64,000 bases of DNA, taken from assembly GCF_013415105.1 (NCBI RefSeq), contig NZ_JACCDF010000003.1, positions 186,001-250,000 of the forward strand, given 5' to 3'. Every line of letters starts with the position of its first letter. Position 1 is the stretch's first letter. The notes under the pieces are model-generated. The model ran no database searches. It was not told the DNA's origin and worked only from the letters and a program-made list of their open reading frames with translations. Source of the DNA: Vreelandella salicampi. Its GTDB lineage: Bacteria > Pseudomonadota > Gammaproteobacteria > Pseudomonadales > Halomonadaceae. The translations under genes and the position numbers were made by a program. Shown here piece after piece: positions 1 to 9,742 of this stretch.

Positions 1-598
1 TGCGCGTAAGTGCTCGCTGTGTGACTAACGCAATCAAGCGGGCCGGGGTCGGCGCGCCTATCTGGTCGTTCACTACGCTCAGTGACTCCCGCTCACGGCC
101 CAGGCGCAACATGGTATGCATAAAATTACGGCCACGCGCACTGTAGACCCAGCTGGTACGAAAAATAAGGTGTCGGCAGCCACTCGCCTGGATGGCGTGG
201 TCGCCTGCGAGTTTTGTACAGCCATAAACATTAATCGGTGCGGGCGTGTCAGTCTCACGCCAAGGGGCTTCGCCGTTACCAGCGTAAACATAGTCGCTTG
301 AATAATGGACTAACGTAGCCGCGTGTGTAGCGGCAAATGTGGCCAGCTGGGCGGGTAGCTCACTATTTAAACGTTTTGCCAGCCGTGTCTCTTTTTCAGC
401 GTGGTCGACCGCTGTGTAAGCGGCGGCGTTCACTATCAGCCCAGGCGAGTAGTCGTTCAGCCATGCGTCAACAGCGGCGGCATCGGTGAGATCCAGCTCC
501 CGACGGCCAGGGGCGTGAACCTCTCCTGACAGGCACAGTTGGCGCTGCAATTCGAAGCCGACTTGCCCAGTACCACCGAGTAACAGGATATGGCTCAT
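1..598 (-). CDS. rfbD: dTDP-4-dehydrorhamnose reductase (3'-truncated by window edge)
   Basis: This enzyme makes the last step of dTDP-L-rhamnose synthesis, the NAD(P)H reduction of dTDP-4-keto-L-rhamnose, in the cytoplasm. The ATG at 598 opens a frame that reads off the left edge, giving about 199 residues of a family usually near 290. Visible are the N-terminal Rossmann loop [10 protein letters not shown], an NAAAYTAVD segment, the YSSDYVYAG strand and the catalytic Tyr-Lys pair in YGCTKLAG. The start overlaps the rfbB stop as ATGA, so the two genes are translationally coupled. The family match is clear; only the C-terminus is unseen. Confidence 0.93.
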   Translation of the reverse strand, partial: MSHILLLGGTGQVGFELQRQLCLSGEVHAPGRRELDLTDAAAVDAWLNDYSPGLIVNAAAYTAVDHAEKETRLAKRLNSELPAQLATFAATHAATLVHYSSDYVYAGNGEAPWRETDTPAPINVYGCTKLAGDHAIQASGCRHLIFRTSWVYSARGRNFMHTMLRLGRERESLSVVNDQIGAPTPARLIALVTQRALTR

Positions 599-1647
599 GC
601 TGGGCTTTCCTGCTGTTCGCGATAGCGTCCATCCATCACCGCCGCTACCCACTGCGGGTTTTGCAGATACCACTGCACGGTTTTGCGCAGCCCTGTTTCA
701 AAGGTTTCCCGTGGTTTCCAGCCCAGTGTCTCAGCGATTTTGCCTGCATCGATGGCATAGCGCCTATCGTGCCCGGGGCGGTCGGTGACATGGGTGATCA
801 AAGACGCATAAGAGCATCCATTGGCTTGGGGGGCCAGCTCATCGAGCAGGGTGCATACTGCATGCACGATCTCCAGGTTAGGCTTTTCATTCCAGCCGCC
901 AACGTTATAGACCTCGCCAGGTGTGCCCGCTTCCAATACTCGGCAAATGGCTCGGCAGTGGTCTTCCACGTACAACCAATCGCGCACCTGTTGCCCATCA
1001 CCGTATATCGGCAGTGGCTTACCCGCTAGCGCGTGGGTGATCAATAAAGGAATCAGCTTTTCCGTAAACTGAAACGGCCCATAGTTGTTGGAGCAATTGG
1101 TGGTAAGCACCGGCAAGCCATAAGTGTGATGATAGGCCCGCACCAAGTGGTCGCTGGCCGCTTTGCTGGCGGAGTAGGGGCTATTGGGTGCATAAGCCGT
1201 GGTTTCAGTGAACGCTGGGTCTTGTGGCCCAAGAGTCCCGTACACCTCGTCAGTGGACACATGCAAGAAACGAAACGCGCTTTGCTCCGCCGTGGGCAGG
1301 GCTTGCCAATACCCACGCGCTGCCTCCAATAAATTGAAGGTGCCGTTTACATTGGTGTGGATGAACGCCTGCGGCCCATGAATGGAGCGGTCTACGTGCG
1401 ATTCCGCCGCAAAATGCACAATGGCGCGTGGCTTCAGTTCCGCCAGCAAGCGGGGCAGCAACGTGGCATCGGTAATATCGCCATGCACAAACCGATACTG
1501 CGGATTGCCTTCCACCCCCTGTAGGTTGGCCAGATTACCGGCGTAAGTGAGTGCGTCCAGATTCGTAACTGACTCATCACTCTGCGCGCACCACTGCAAA
1601 ACAAAATTGGCGCCGATAAACCCGGCACCGCCAGTGACTAATATCAT
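595..1647 (-). CDS. rfbB: dTDP-glucose 4,6-dehydratase
   Basis: This 350-residue short-chain-dehydrogenase-type enzyme converts dTDP-glucose to dTDP-4-keto-6-deoxyglucose, the second step of dTDP-rhamnose synthesis. It begins with the NAD-binding loop [11 protein letters not shown]. The catalytic segment VSTDEVYG carries the Thr-Asp-Glu triad, [10 protein letters not shown] carries the Tyr/Lys pair, and [15 protein letters not shown] is typical of RmlB. Length is normal. A GGAAA ribosome site precedes the ATG at 1647. It overlaps rfbD by four bases. rfbA and rfbC are not visible and may lie beyond the left edge. Confidence 0.96.
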   Translation of the reverse strand: MILVTGGAGFIGANFVLQWCAQSDESVTNLDALTYAGNLANLQGVEGNPQYRFVHGDITDATLLPRLLAELKPRAIVHFAAESHVDRSIHGPQAFIHTNVNGTFNLLEAARGYWQALPTAEQSAFRFLHVSTDEVYGTLGPQDPAFTETTAYAPNSPYSASKAASDHLVRAYHHTYGLPVLTTNCSNNYGPFQFTEKLIPLLITHALAGKPLPIYGDGQQVRDWLYVEDHCRAICRVLEAGTPGEVYNVGGWNEKPNLEIVHAVCTLLDELAPQANGCSYASLITHVTDRPGHDRRYAIDAGKIAETLGWKPRETFETGLRKTVQWYLQNPQWVAAVMDGRYREQQESPA

Positions 1648-1751
1648 TGTGTTTCCAAAGTATATGTTTGCTGCCTAGTGGCCCCATACCACAAAAGATG
1701 GGTTGAGCTTTTCGCTCGGCGTGGCTAAGCGGCTCGCCTTGCCCTTAATTC

Positions 1752-1857
1752 TTCGACAAGCTCAGGTTGACCAGTGCAAGGGGCAAGCTCAGGGGCTTAA
1801 ATGTCCCTATAACGTATCAGCAACAAGGAGGTGTTCAATCCCGGTTTCCTGTTGCTG
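1752..1857. repeat. Intergenic repeat-like sequences between manC and rfbB
   Basis: The 236-bp gap between manC and rfbB holds no gene. At 1752-1766 is TTCGACAAGCTCAGG, which resembles a short repeat I recall as dispersed in many proteobacterial genomes; only one copy is seen here. At 1818-1857 an imperfect inverted repeat pairs CAGCAACAAGGA with TCCTGTTGCTG (one bulged base). It lacks a following T-run on either strand, so I do not call it a terminator. It might slow or process the manC-rfbB transcript. Confidence 0.35.
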
Positions 1858-1883
1858 GATACGAGTTGCTTGGATCGCTTGCG

Positions 1884-3317
1884 TTATGTATCCGGCGCGC
1901 GCCCATACCCGTCTTCCAAACGGACGATATCGTCTTCGCCCAGATAGCTGCCGGATTGCACTTCGATGAGTTGCAGCGGTACTTTGCCGGGGTTTTCTAA
2001 CCGGTGGGTTTCGCCCATGGGAATGTACGTGGATTCATTTTCGCGCAGCAAAAACGTGCGATCACCGCAGGTGACTTTGGCGGTGCCGCTGGCCACGATC
2101 CAGTGCTCGGCGCGGTGGTAGTGCATTTGCAGCGATAACTGGGCGCCAGGTTTCACGGTAATGCGTTTGACCTGGTGACGTTCGCCCAAATCGATGCCGC
2201 GGTAACACCCCCAGGGGCGATGTACCGTGGTGTGGATATTGTGCTCGTCGCGGCCTTCGGCTTTGAGTTTTTCCACCAGTTTCTTAACGTCTTGCGCGCT
2301 GTGGCGATTCGCCACCAATACCGCGTCGTCCGTGGAAACAACGATCACGTCATCCAAACCGGTTATCGCCACCATGCCATGATCGGCATGCACATAGCTG
2401 TTGCGGGTATTGTGGAGCAACACATCGCCATGGGAGGCGTTGCCGTTGCCATCCTTGGGCTGAATGTCCCACAAAGCGGACCAGGCTCCCAGGTCGCTCC
2501 ATCCCATTTCCACGGGGACGACGGCGGCATTGCGGGTTTTTTCCATCACCGCGTAATCGATAGAGTCGGACGGTGAGGCGGCAAAGGCTTCCGCGTCCAA
2601 GCGGCAAAACGTGAGGTCATCCTGACTGTTGACCAGGGCGCCTTGGGCCGCTTGCACCATCTCGGGGTGGGTTTTTTCCAGCTCTTCCAGGTAGGCCTTT
2701 GCGGTAAACAGAAAGATACCGCTGTTCCAAAGGTAGTTGCCTTCCTCAAGGTAGTGCTTGGCGGTGGCTTCATCGGGTTTTTCCACAAACCGGGCCACGC
2801 GGTGCACGCTTTCCAGCCCCTCCCAAGCGTCGTTGTGTTGAATATAGCCATAGCCGGTTTCAGGAGCGCTCGGCGTGATACCAAACGTGACAAGCGCGCC
2901 TTGCTGCGCTGCCTGCGCTGCCTGCTCGATTGCCTGATGAAAAGCGGCGACGTCTTGAATGACGTGATCCGACGGGAGCACAAGCAGCAGAGTGTCTGGA
3001 GCTTGCTTGGAGACGTGCAATGCGGCAATGGCGACAGCAGGTGCTGTGTTGCGTCCCACAGGCTCTAACATAATCGCATCGGGTTCGCTGGCAATTTGGC
3101 GCAGCTGCTCGGCGACGATAAAGCGATGCTCTTCGTTGCAAATCAAAAGTGGTGCCGCAAAGCCCTTGCCGCTGACCCGTTGTACGGTGGCCTGGAGCAT
3201 GCTGCTATCACCTGCCAAGGGTAAAAACTGCTTGGGATACCCCGCCCGCGACATGGGCCAAAGCCGGCTGCCAGAGCCGCCAGAGAGAATAACGGGCGTG
3301 ATAGAAAATGACGTCAT
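1884..3317 (-). CDS. manC: Mannose-1-phosphate guanylyltransferase / mannose-6-phosphate isomerase
   Basis: This bifunctional type II enzyme makes GDP-mannose: the N-terminal part joins GTP and mannose-1-P, and the C-terminal cupin isomerises fructose-6-P to mannose-6-P. The nucleotidyltransferase signature LSGGSGSRLWPMSR is near residue 10, and the sugar-binding FVEKPD is about midway. The C-terminal zinc cupin shows GAQLSLQMHYHRAEHW followed by a second strand ending GETHRLENPG. The 477-residue length fits the AlgA/ManC/CpsB family. It sits upstream of rfbB-rfbD, and an ops-like site lies in the short leader before it. GDP-mannose would feed mannose, or fucose/rhamnose-type sugars, into the glycan. 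Confidence 0.95.
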   Translation of the reverse strand: MTSFSITPVILSGGSGSRLWPMSRAGYPKQFLPLAGDSSMLQATVQRVSGKGFAAPLLICNEEHRFIVAEQLRQIASEPDAIMLEPVGRNTAPAVAIAALHVSKQAPDTLLLVLPSDHVIQDVAAFHQAIEQAAQAAQQGALVTFGITPSAPETGYGYIQHNDAWEGLESVHRVARFVEKPDEATAKHYLEEGNYLWNSGIFLFTAKAYLEELEKTHPEMVQAAQGALVNSQDDLTFCRLDAEAFAASPSDSIDYAVMEKTRNAAVVPVEMGWSDLGAWSALWDIQPKDGNGNASHGDVLLHNTRNSYVHADHGMVAITGLDDVIVVSTDDAVLVANRHSAQDVKKLVEKLKAEGRDEHNIHTTVHRPWGCYRGIDLGERHQVKRITVKPGAQLSLQMHYHRAEHWIVASGTAKVTCGDRTFLLRENESTYIPMGETHRLENPGKVPLQLIEVQSGSYLGEDDIVRLEDGYGRAPDT

Positions 3318-3395
3318 ATATAGTTGCTCGGTTCAATCAAAAAAGTCTAAAAGACACAAATTATAGGAAAGGATACCCGACGACAGCAGTACCAG

Positions 3396-3408
3396 GTAGC
3401 CTACCGCC
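3396..3408 (-). promoter_or_regulatory. ops-like element upstream of manC
   Basis: The minus strand reads GGCGGTAGGCTAC, starting one base after the TAG stop of the upstream coiled-coil gene. It is preceded by AGG, as in JUMPstart leaders. The invariant GGCGGTAG core of ops, the RfaH recruitment site, is intact; the following bases differ partly from the enterobacterial form. An RfaH-like gene is present in the window (43879-44403). It could aid elongation through manC, rfbB and rfbD. This is a motif match only. Confidence 0.5.
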
Positions 3409-3409
3409 C

Positions 3410-4723
3410 CTATGCGGTGCCGTGAACCTGAGCAGCCATTTTGCTGATGACATGCCGAGCCCGGTGCAACGTGGCTTCGCTCGCCTTGATGCCGTTCTGG
3501 AATTCCTGGTTGGCCAGGTAATAACGTTCGAGTTCTTCCTGCACCTGATGCAGTTGAGCGAGCAGCAGGTCGTTCTCTTCGGCAAGTCCCGTTTGCTCGG
3601 CTTCGGAATCCGCCAAGGCTTTACGGCTAGCTTCCAAGGATTGGGTTAGCTCGGCCTGTCGGGTGTTTGCCTGGGTAAGCGCCTGGCTGGATTGGGCTTG
3701 CTGTTGTTCCTGGTGAAGCTTCAATTTCTGGTGTTCAGCTTTCAAGGCGGCATGGGCCGTTTCGGCTTGCTTGTGGGCCTGTCGGCTTTTTTCAAGTTCC
3801 GTGGAAAGCTCGGCCTGTTTGGCTTTGGCCTGCTCCAATTTCTGGGTGAGGGCGGTGATACGCTGCGTGTGTTCATCAAGCTGTATCTTGGCGCTTTCCT
3901 GGTGAGCTTTACCGTCCAGAAACTGCTTTTCGAGTTCTTCCTGCACCTGATGCAGTTGAGCGAGCAGCAGGTCGCTCTCCTCGCTCAATTCCTGCTTTTC
4001 TACCTTTGCAGCCGCCAATGCCTGATCGCGCTCTTGACCCATCTCTGACAATTGGGACTTGGTTTCCGCAAGCTGAGACCTGGTTTCCGCCAATCGGGAT
4101 TCAAGGGTGGCCAGCTGCGCTTGAGCTTCCGGTAAACGGCGTGCCTGTTTGAGCTGGTCAAGCAACGCATGAAAGGCAGCGGGCTGGGGGGTGGGCAGTT
4201 GAGCACGAAATTCAGGTTCGCCTTCGGGCAGCCAGGCGGCGGCTTCTAGCATTTCATACAGCTCCCACGCTTTGGGAGCAGCTTGAGCGAATAAACCGGG
4301 CAAGGCGACATTAGACGTGGAAGCGCTGTCGTCGGCACGATTTTCAGGGGGGGAAGATTGCTCAACGTCCTCTGCAATTGTGGGTATTCCCAGCGCCTGG
4401 GGAAGTTCGGCCATCGGCGCCCGGTCGGCATTCACCAGCCACAACCGCCCGCGCAAATGGCGCCGCATGGCCAGCACATCGCGCTGCTGGTGCTGCCACT
4501 CGGCTAATGCCGCCTCGCTTGCGCCTTCTGCGTCTAGCACCTCTTGCCAGGGCGCACGGTAGAACCAGACCCAAACGGCGTCTTCATCCGCCTGCGCATG
4601 GTGATGAAGAGCTTGCTCACAAAACGTAGCAAAGGGCTGGCACTCAACGGTGCTTTGCGAGGCGAATGCCGCACGCCACTGACGGTAGGCCGCTTCACCC
4701 AGGCCGGACACGAACACTTGCAT
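3410..4723 (-). CDS. Coiled-coil protein of the glycan locus, unknown function
   Basis: I do not recognise a named family. I chose the ATG at 4723 because GGAAGA lies about nine bases upstream, the preceding gene ends at 4746, and residues further upstream look non-coding. The 437-residue product has a globular N-terminus of about 110 residues starting MQVFVSGLGEAAYRQW, then a Pro/Ala-rich stretch. From about residue 200 it is Gln/Glu/Lys/Ala-rich coiled coil. The peptide DLLLAQLHQVQEELE occurs twice, encoded by an exact 44-base direct repeat (3529-3572 and 3931-3974). I recall similar peptides in proteins from polysaccharide loci. No signal peptide or membrane segment is seen. A scaffold role in glycan assembly is only a guess. 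Confidence 0.75.
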   Translation of the reverse strand: MQVFVSGLGEAAYRQWRAAFASQSTVECQPFATFCEQALHHHAQADEDAVWVWFYRAPWQEVLDAEGASEAALAEWQHQQRDVLAMRRHLRGRLWLVNADRAPMAELPQALGIPTIAEDVEQSSPPENRADDSASTSNVALPGLFAQAAPKAWELYEMLEAAAWLPEGEPEFRAQLPTPQPAAFHALLDQLKQARRLPEAQAQLATLESRLAETRSQLAETKSQLSEMGQERDQALAAAKVEKQELSEESDLLLAQLHQVQEELEKQFLDGKAHQESAKIQLDEHTQRITALTQKLEQAKAKQAELSTELEKSRQAHKQAETAHAALKAEHQKLKLHQEQQQAQSSQALTQANTRQAELTQSLEASRKALADSEAEQTGLAEENDLLLAQLHQVQEELERYYLANQEFQNGIKASEATLHRARHVISKMAAQVHGTA

Positions 4724-4745
4724 AAAGAATCTTCCAAATAAAAGG

Positions 4746-7742
4746 TTAGGAAACGGAATCGATGGAGCCACTGTGAGCCTGCAGCGACGCGGTAATGGAG
4801 GCCAGCAATGGGGTATATACCTGCTGCAAGGCCTGAACATAACGCCTGGGCCTGAAGGTTTCCACGGCTCGTTGGCGGGCCGCTAGGCCCATGGCATGCT
4901 GTGTTTCAGGCTGATTGACCAGCTGTTGAATGGCATCTGCCACGGCCCGGGTATCGCCGAAGGGTACCAGGTAACCGGTTTGGGCATTGACGACGAGTTC
5001 AGGCAGCGCCCCCCAGTGATAGGCGATGACCGGGCGGGCGGCGGTCATTGCTTCCAGCACCGTGCGCCCGAACGATTCCTGAACGTGAGAAAGACTGACC
5101 ACCGCATCCAGCGTCGCCAAGGCGGTTTCAGGCGATTCGATATAGCCTTCGAAAACAAGATTATCGGGTAACTCGCCCGCCGCCCGGCGAAGGCGCAATG
5201 CTTCAAGCTCTGGGGTTTGCGGCCCGTATAGCACGCAATGCACCGGGCGCTTAAGTTCACCGGAGGCCGCTGCAGTTGCCAAATGCTCGGCGAGAGCGGC
5301 CAAATCCCCTAGCCCCTTGTTGGCTTGATTGTTACTTAGCAACCCCACCCGGTAGGGCGCCGCTCGGGCGAGTGGCTCCGCCGCGTTGTATTGAACCGGT
5401 GGCGGCAAGCTCAACAAGACATTCATATCCAGGGTGTTATGCACTACCTGAACCGGAACGCCTGGGGTGTCGGGACTCTGCAGGGCATGAAAGAAATCCG
5501 CCACCACCTGTGAATTGGCCACCACCACATCCGCCAGGGCTAGGGCGCGGCGACCGATGGTTTCTGCACTGGCTTCCAGGCGCTGGCATAGCGCCGAATC
5601 ATGGGCGGGCAGTTCATGAGCGTGGATCACCAGCGGCACCCCGGCCATGTTGGCGGCATGGCAAGGGGCATCCTGTACCAGCGTATTCACATGCACGGCA
5701 TCGACGTGATAACGCTCGATGATTTCCAGCACATGCGCAATGGCCTGGGGGCAACTGGCTTGGCCCTGGCGCCACCAGTGATAAGGCACCACAGCCACCC
5801 CCTGTACATAAGACTGCAGGGCGGCCAGGTAAGCCACGCTATGCGCAGCAGGCAGCAGCACCAGGACGTTGTATTCCATGGCCTCCAGCGCCCGGGCGGT
5901 ATCGATCAAGCAGCGTTCAGCGCCGAATGGCTGGGCCGGTGCCTGGTGCCCGCACAGCAGTACTGTGGGGCGTGATGGCATAACTGGCTGCCGACCAGGA
6001 AACACCGGGTGCGGCTCTAACCCTTGCGCGTGCCCATGGCGCAGGAAATGCGCTAATGGATTGGTCATTTTCGCTTGCTGCAGCTGCCTGGCATAACGCA
6101 AGGCATAACCGCTGGTGCTGAAATGCGGCCCGGGGTCGCGGCCTTCCATGGCGCCATGGTCAAGAAAATGCGCCAAGGGGTCGATCTTTGCGTCTTGCAG
6201 GTCGGTGTAGTGCGTGAGGTACCAGGCGGCATCCCAGTAGTCGCTTTGCTGGATCAGGTCTTCCAACGGCCCATGAGCGGCGCTTTCGGCCCCCCGGCAC
6301 ATCAAGCGCGGCGCCGGAAACGGGCGCTCTTGAGGGTGCGCCGCCAGAAAGGCATCGCGGGGGTGGCGAAAGCCGGCATGCCAGCGTTTTGCGGCATCCG
6401 CGTAGTGCTGGCGCAAGCCGTGAAACATGGTGAGCAGGTGGGTGTCGCTTTGCTGGGTCAAGGAGCCGGCTTCCTGGCGACCTATGGCCAAGGGCACGCC
6501 CGGCAATACATCCACCAGCGCCTCTGCACCGTACACAGCCAACAAACGGTTGTGGAACTCGGTATCCGCCGCCACGCTTACGTTGTCCCAAAAACCCAGG
6601 GTCTCGCTTACCTGGCGACGAATCATCAAGGACGAAATATTGCGGTATATCCAGCCCTGCTCCATGCACCAGTGGGTAAAGTGCAGCGCCTGGGTAGCGC
6701 GCACCCAATGGGAAAAGCAGCCAGCCGCTTCAGGTTGCTTAATCAGCGCCAAGGCTTGGTATTCCAGCTTCTGAGGGTGGGACCAGTCATCGCTATCGTG
6801 GGTGGTGATGAAATCACCCGTGGCATGGGCCAGGGCGGTATTGCGCGCGGCATAAGCGCCCTGGTTGCGCGCATGGCTCAGCACGGTGACTTTCAGCCCA
6901 GTCCGGGGCGGGTCAGCCGCCAACTCGCGTTTCACCACCGCCAGGGTGGCATCGCTACTGGCATCGTCTACCAGTAGCAGCTCCAGGTTGGGCCAGGTTT
7001 GCGCCAACAGGCCGCGCAAGGCAGTCGCGATGCTGGCCTCGGCGTTATACATCGGCACCATGACCGAAACACGCGGGCAAGGCGATGGCGCCGTTTCACT
7101 GAGAGGTTGCGCGACCGAGCTGAGCGAATCGAACTCCCACACAGGATAAACTTGCTCGGAAGAGTTACCCCACAGGCGTACCGCTGTCAAACCATGCTGA
7201 CTAAACAGCCGGTTAAGGGTTTGCTGGCGGTGGGTAATGTTTGCCGACCCCAGGCTTGCCATGCCCAAAAAATTACAGCGCGCCAAGGGAATGTCCGGGC
7301 AGTTGGGAAAACGTTCGACCAGGCCGTGAAGATAAAGCGCGGCCTGGTTCAAATCACCGGTTTGAATGGCGGCTTCCACGCCCATAAGCCACGGCCCGGC
7401 ATGGCCGGGTAGAGCATGCTCCAGACTATGAAAGCGCTGCAAGGCTTCCGCGCAACTCTGCCATTGAGCGGTTTGCGCGTACCAACGGCACAGCGCCCAG
7501 CTGGCATAGGCCTGCTCCAGCGGTGTGCCCTGTTGCTGTGTGGAGCGCAAACGGCGCAGCATGGGGCTAGCCAAACCCCGCCACAGGTAGTGTTCATGCA
7601 CCTGGCTTTGCAATAGGCGCGGATAACGCCCTTCCCCCCAGCCATGGCGGCCAAAGTGCTCCCACGGATCAATACCCGCCGCCGCCACATCGGGGTATTG
7701 CTGCAGGTACCAGGCGGGGTCGAATTCAGTTGGGTCAATCAT
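4746..7742 (-). CDS. Dual-domain glycosyltransferase (GT2 + GT4) with YPDVA-type modules
   Basis: This 998-residue cytoplasmic protein joins two glycosyltransferases. Residues 1-45 form a short module, FDPAWYLQQYPDVAAAGIDP, ending in GEGRY. A GT2 domain follows at about 225-430 with VSVMVPMYNAE, LLLVDDASSDAT and the metal-site-like THDSDDW. Two further copies of the short module lie at about 500-590 (DAAWYLTHYTDLQDAKIDP and a weaker one). A GT-B/GT4 domain occupies roughly 600-970 with VNTLVQDAPCH, VVANSQ and an E-x7-E region ESFGRTVLEAM. Such modules are known from large surface-glycan transferases. It probably adds two different sugars to a glycan or surface protein; acceptor and donors are unknown. 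It lies 22 bases before the coiled-coil gene. Confidence 0.85.
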   Translation of the reverse strand: MIDPTEFDPAWYLQQYPDVAAAGIDPWEHFGRHGWGEGRYPRLLQSQVHEHYLWRGLASPMLRRLRSTQQQGTPLEQAYASWALCRWYAQTAQWQSCAEALQRFHSLEHALPGHAGPWLMGVEAAIQTGDLNQAALYLHGLVERFPNCPDIPLARCNFLGMASLGSANITHRQQTLNRLFSQHGLTAVRLWGNSSEQVYPVWEFDSLSSVAQPLSETAPSPCPRVSVMVPMYNAEASIATALRGLLAQTWPNLELLLVDDASSDATLAVVKRELAADPPRTGLKVTVLSHARNQGAYAARNTALAHATGDFITTHDSDDWSHPQKLEYQALALIKQPEAAGCFSHWVRATQALHFTHWCMEQGWIYRNISSLMIRRQVSETLGFWDNVSVAADTEFHNRLLAVYGAEALVDVLPGVPLAIGRQEAGSLTQQSDTHLLTMFHGLRQHYADAAKRWHAGFRHPRDAFLAAHPQERPFPAPRLMCRGAESAAHGPLEDLIQQSDYWDAAWYLTHYTDLQDAKIDPLAHFLDHGAMEGRDPGPHFSTSGYALRYARQLQQAKMTNPLAHFLRHGHAQGLEPHPVFPGRQPVMPSRPTVLLCGHQAPAQPFGAERCLIDTARALEAMEYNVLVLLPAAHSVAYLAALQSYVQGVAVVPYHWWRQGQASCPQAIAHVLEIIERYHVDAVHVNTLVQDAPCHAANMAGVPLVIHAHELPAHDSALCQRLEASAETIGRRALALADVVVANSQVVADFFHALQSPDTPGVPVQVVHNTLDMNVLLSLPPPVQYNAAEPLARAAPYRVGLLSNNQANKGLGDLAALAEHLATAAASGELKRPVHCVLYGPQTPELEALRLRRAAGELPDNLVFEGYIESPETALATLDAVVSLSHVQESFGRTVLEAMTAARPVIAYHWGALPELVVNAQTGYLVPFGDTRAVADAIQQLVNQPETQHAMGLAARQRAVETFRPRRYVQALQQVYTPLLASITASLQAHSGSIDSVS

Positions 7743-7799
7743 GAAAAGCCATGGTTTTTTGGCGGAATATGAAGTTAGAAGTTGAAAGGATAGGTGTGC

Positions 7800-9662
7800 T
7801 CACTCCACCGTCACGCTCTTGGCCAGGTTGCGTGGTTTATCCACATCCGTGCCCTTCACCAACGCCACATGATAGGCCAGCAGCTGCTGGGCCACCACGT
7901 GCAGCACTGGGGAAAGCACGCCGTAATGTTCCGGCATGGTGAGCACATTGATGCCTGGGCTTTCTTTTACCTGGCTGCAGCCATCGGCGAACACGTACAG
8001 TTGGCCGCCACGGGCGCTGACCTCCTGCATGTTCGCTTTCAGCTTCTCCAGCAGCTCGTCGTTGGGGGCGATGACCACCACCGGCATCTCGGCATCCACC
8101 AAGGCGAGCGGCCCATGCTTCAATTCCCCGGCGGGGTACGCCTCGGCGTGAATATAGGAAATTTCCTTGAGTTTGAGCGCGCCTTCCAAGGCAATGGGGT
8201 AATGGCGCCCGCGGCCCAGGAAGAGCGCGTGTTGCTTATCGGCAAACTGTTTTGCCCAAGCTTCAATTTGTGGCTCCAGGGCGAGCACCTTCTCCACGGC
8301 GATAGGTAAATGGCGCAGCTCGTCCAGGTAAGCGGTTTCACCGGCGGCAGCTAAGGTTCCCTTGAGGCGGCCAAGGATCAGCGTCAGTAAAAATAGCGCG
8401 CTGAGTTGCGTGCTGAACGCCTTGGTGGAAGCAACGCCAATTTCCGGGCCGGCGCGAGTGATAAAACGAAGCGCGGTTTCACGCACGATGGCGGATTCCG
8501 GTACGTTACAAATCGCCAACGTATGGTGATGGCCCAGTGCCTTGGCGTGATGCAGGGCGGCCAGGGTATCGGCGGTTTCCCCGGATTGGGAAATCACCAC
8601 CACCAGCTGCTTGGGGTTGGGTATTGATGCGCGGTAGCGGTATTCGCTGGCGATCTCCACGTTGCACGGCACGCCCGCCACCTGCTCCATCCAATACTTT
8701 GCCGTCATGCCTGCGTAGCTGGAAGTACCGCAGGCAATGATCAATATTGAGTCCACCTGAGCGAGCACCCCTGCGGCATCGGCACCGAAGATGCCCGGCT
8801 GCAAGTTGGCCGCCCCGCCGAGCATCTCCAGGGTGTTGCCCAGCGCCTGGGGCTGCTCGAAGATCTCTTTCTGCATGTAGTGGCGGTAGTCGCCCAGTTC
8901 CACCGCATCGGCGGAAAGGCGGGAGGTGACCACCTCCCGCTTCACGGGTTCGCCCGCACCATTAACCAGTTCAATGGCGTTAGCGGTCAGCCGCGCCACG
9001 TCGCCGTTTTCCAAGTAGACCATGCGCCGGGTGACCGAGAGCAGGGCAGAGGCATCAGAGGCGGCATAGTGGCCATGTTCCCCAACCCCCAGCATTAACG
9101 GCGAGCCTTCACGGGCCACCACTAGGCACGGTTCATTTTCACTGCCTGGCTCTTCCTCGCTCACCACGGCCAGCGCAAAGGCCCCTTTTAAATGCTTAAC
9201 CGCACACTGCACGGCAGAAAAGAGGTTTTCCGCTGGCTCGCCTAGTTGGCCCTTAAAGCAAGCCTGAATTAAATGGGCGATGGTTTCTGTGTCGGTATCG
9301 GAGGTGAAGGCATACCCCAGCCCCTGCAACTGCTCACGCAGGGCTTCGTAGTTTTCAATAATGCCGTTGTGCACCACGGCTAAACCACCTGATATATGTG
9401 GGTGGGCGTTACGCTCTGCTGGCACGCCGTGGGTAGCCCAACGGGTGTGGGCAATGCCCACACGCCCCGCCACGCCCTGTTCGGCCACGCGGCTTTCCAG
9501 CTCTGAAACGCGCCCCTTGGCCCGCGCCCGGCACAGCGCTCCATGCTCATTTAAGACCGCTAACCCAGCGGAGTCGTAACCGCGATACTCAAGAGTTTGC
9601 AGGCCAGAAAGAAGAAAAGGTGTACATTCCATTGCGCCCACAGCGCCAACAATTCCGCACAT
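7800..9662 (-). CDS. glmS: Glutamine-fructose-6-phosphate aminotransferase (isomerising)
   Basis: GlmS makes glucosamine-6-phosphate from fructose-6-P and glutamine, the entry to UDP-GlcNAc. The ATG at 9662 is chosen so that the nucleophile cysteine becomes residue 2 (MCGIVGAVG); upstream codons would block maturation. The glutaminase domain shows [14 protein letters not shown] and HTRWATHG. The two SIS domains show [18 protein letters not shown] and a second sugar-phosphate loop. The end, [12 protein letters not shown], is the usual GlmS tail with the catalytic lysine. Length is 620 residues, as expected. It supplies amino sugars for WecB/WecC and GalE products. Whether it is the only glmS in the genome cannot be seen. 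Confidence 0.97.
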   Translation of the reverse strand: MCGIVGAVGAMECTPFLLSGLQTLEYRGYDSAGLAVLNEHGALCRARAKGRVSELESRVAEQGVAGRVGIAHTRWATHGVPAERNAHPHISGGLAVVHNGIIENYEALREQLQGLGYAFTSDTDTETIAHLIQACFKGQLGEPAENLFSAVQCAVKHLKGAFALAVVSEEEPGSENEPCLVVAREGSPLMLGVGEHGHYAASDASALLSVTRRMVYLENGDVARLTANAIELVNGAGEPVKREVVTSRLSADAVELGDYRHYMQKEIFEQPQALGNTLEMLGGAANLQPGIFGADAAGVLAQVDSILIIACGTSSYAGMTAKYWMEQVAGVPCNVEIASEYRYRASIPNPKQLVVVISQSGETADTLAALHHAKALGHHHTLAICNVPESAIVRETALRFITRAGPEIGVASTKAFSTQLSALFLLTLILGRLKGTLAAAGETAYLDELRHLPIAVEKVLALEPQIEAWAKQFADKQHALFLGRGRHYPIALEGALKLKEISYIHAEAYPAGELKHGPLALVDAEMPVVVIAPNDELLEKLKANMQEVSARGGQLYVFADGCSQVKESPGINVLTMPEHYGVLSPVLHVVAQQLLAYHVALVKGTDVDKPRNLAKSVTVE

Positions 9663-9742
9663 AAAAATTCCAATAAGGTAATAACCCACCCCGTGCCATT
9701 ACAAGGGGGCAGTGATTCGTGTTATTGCGAGAAGCTTGCCCT

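Noticed and set aside
6075..6977. Plus-strand open frame of 300 codons
   Set aside because: It lies wholly opposite the GT2/GT4 gene, which has clear domains. High G+C leaves long antisense frames open, and no family is recognisable in it.
8881..8893. GGCGGTAGTCG on the plus strand as an ops site
   Set aside because: It is inside glmS and on the strand opposite to transcription of the locus, so it cannot act on this operon. Similar GCGGTAGC strings at 8633 and 37870 were rejected for the same reason.
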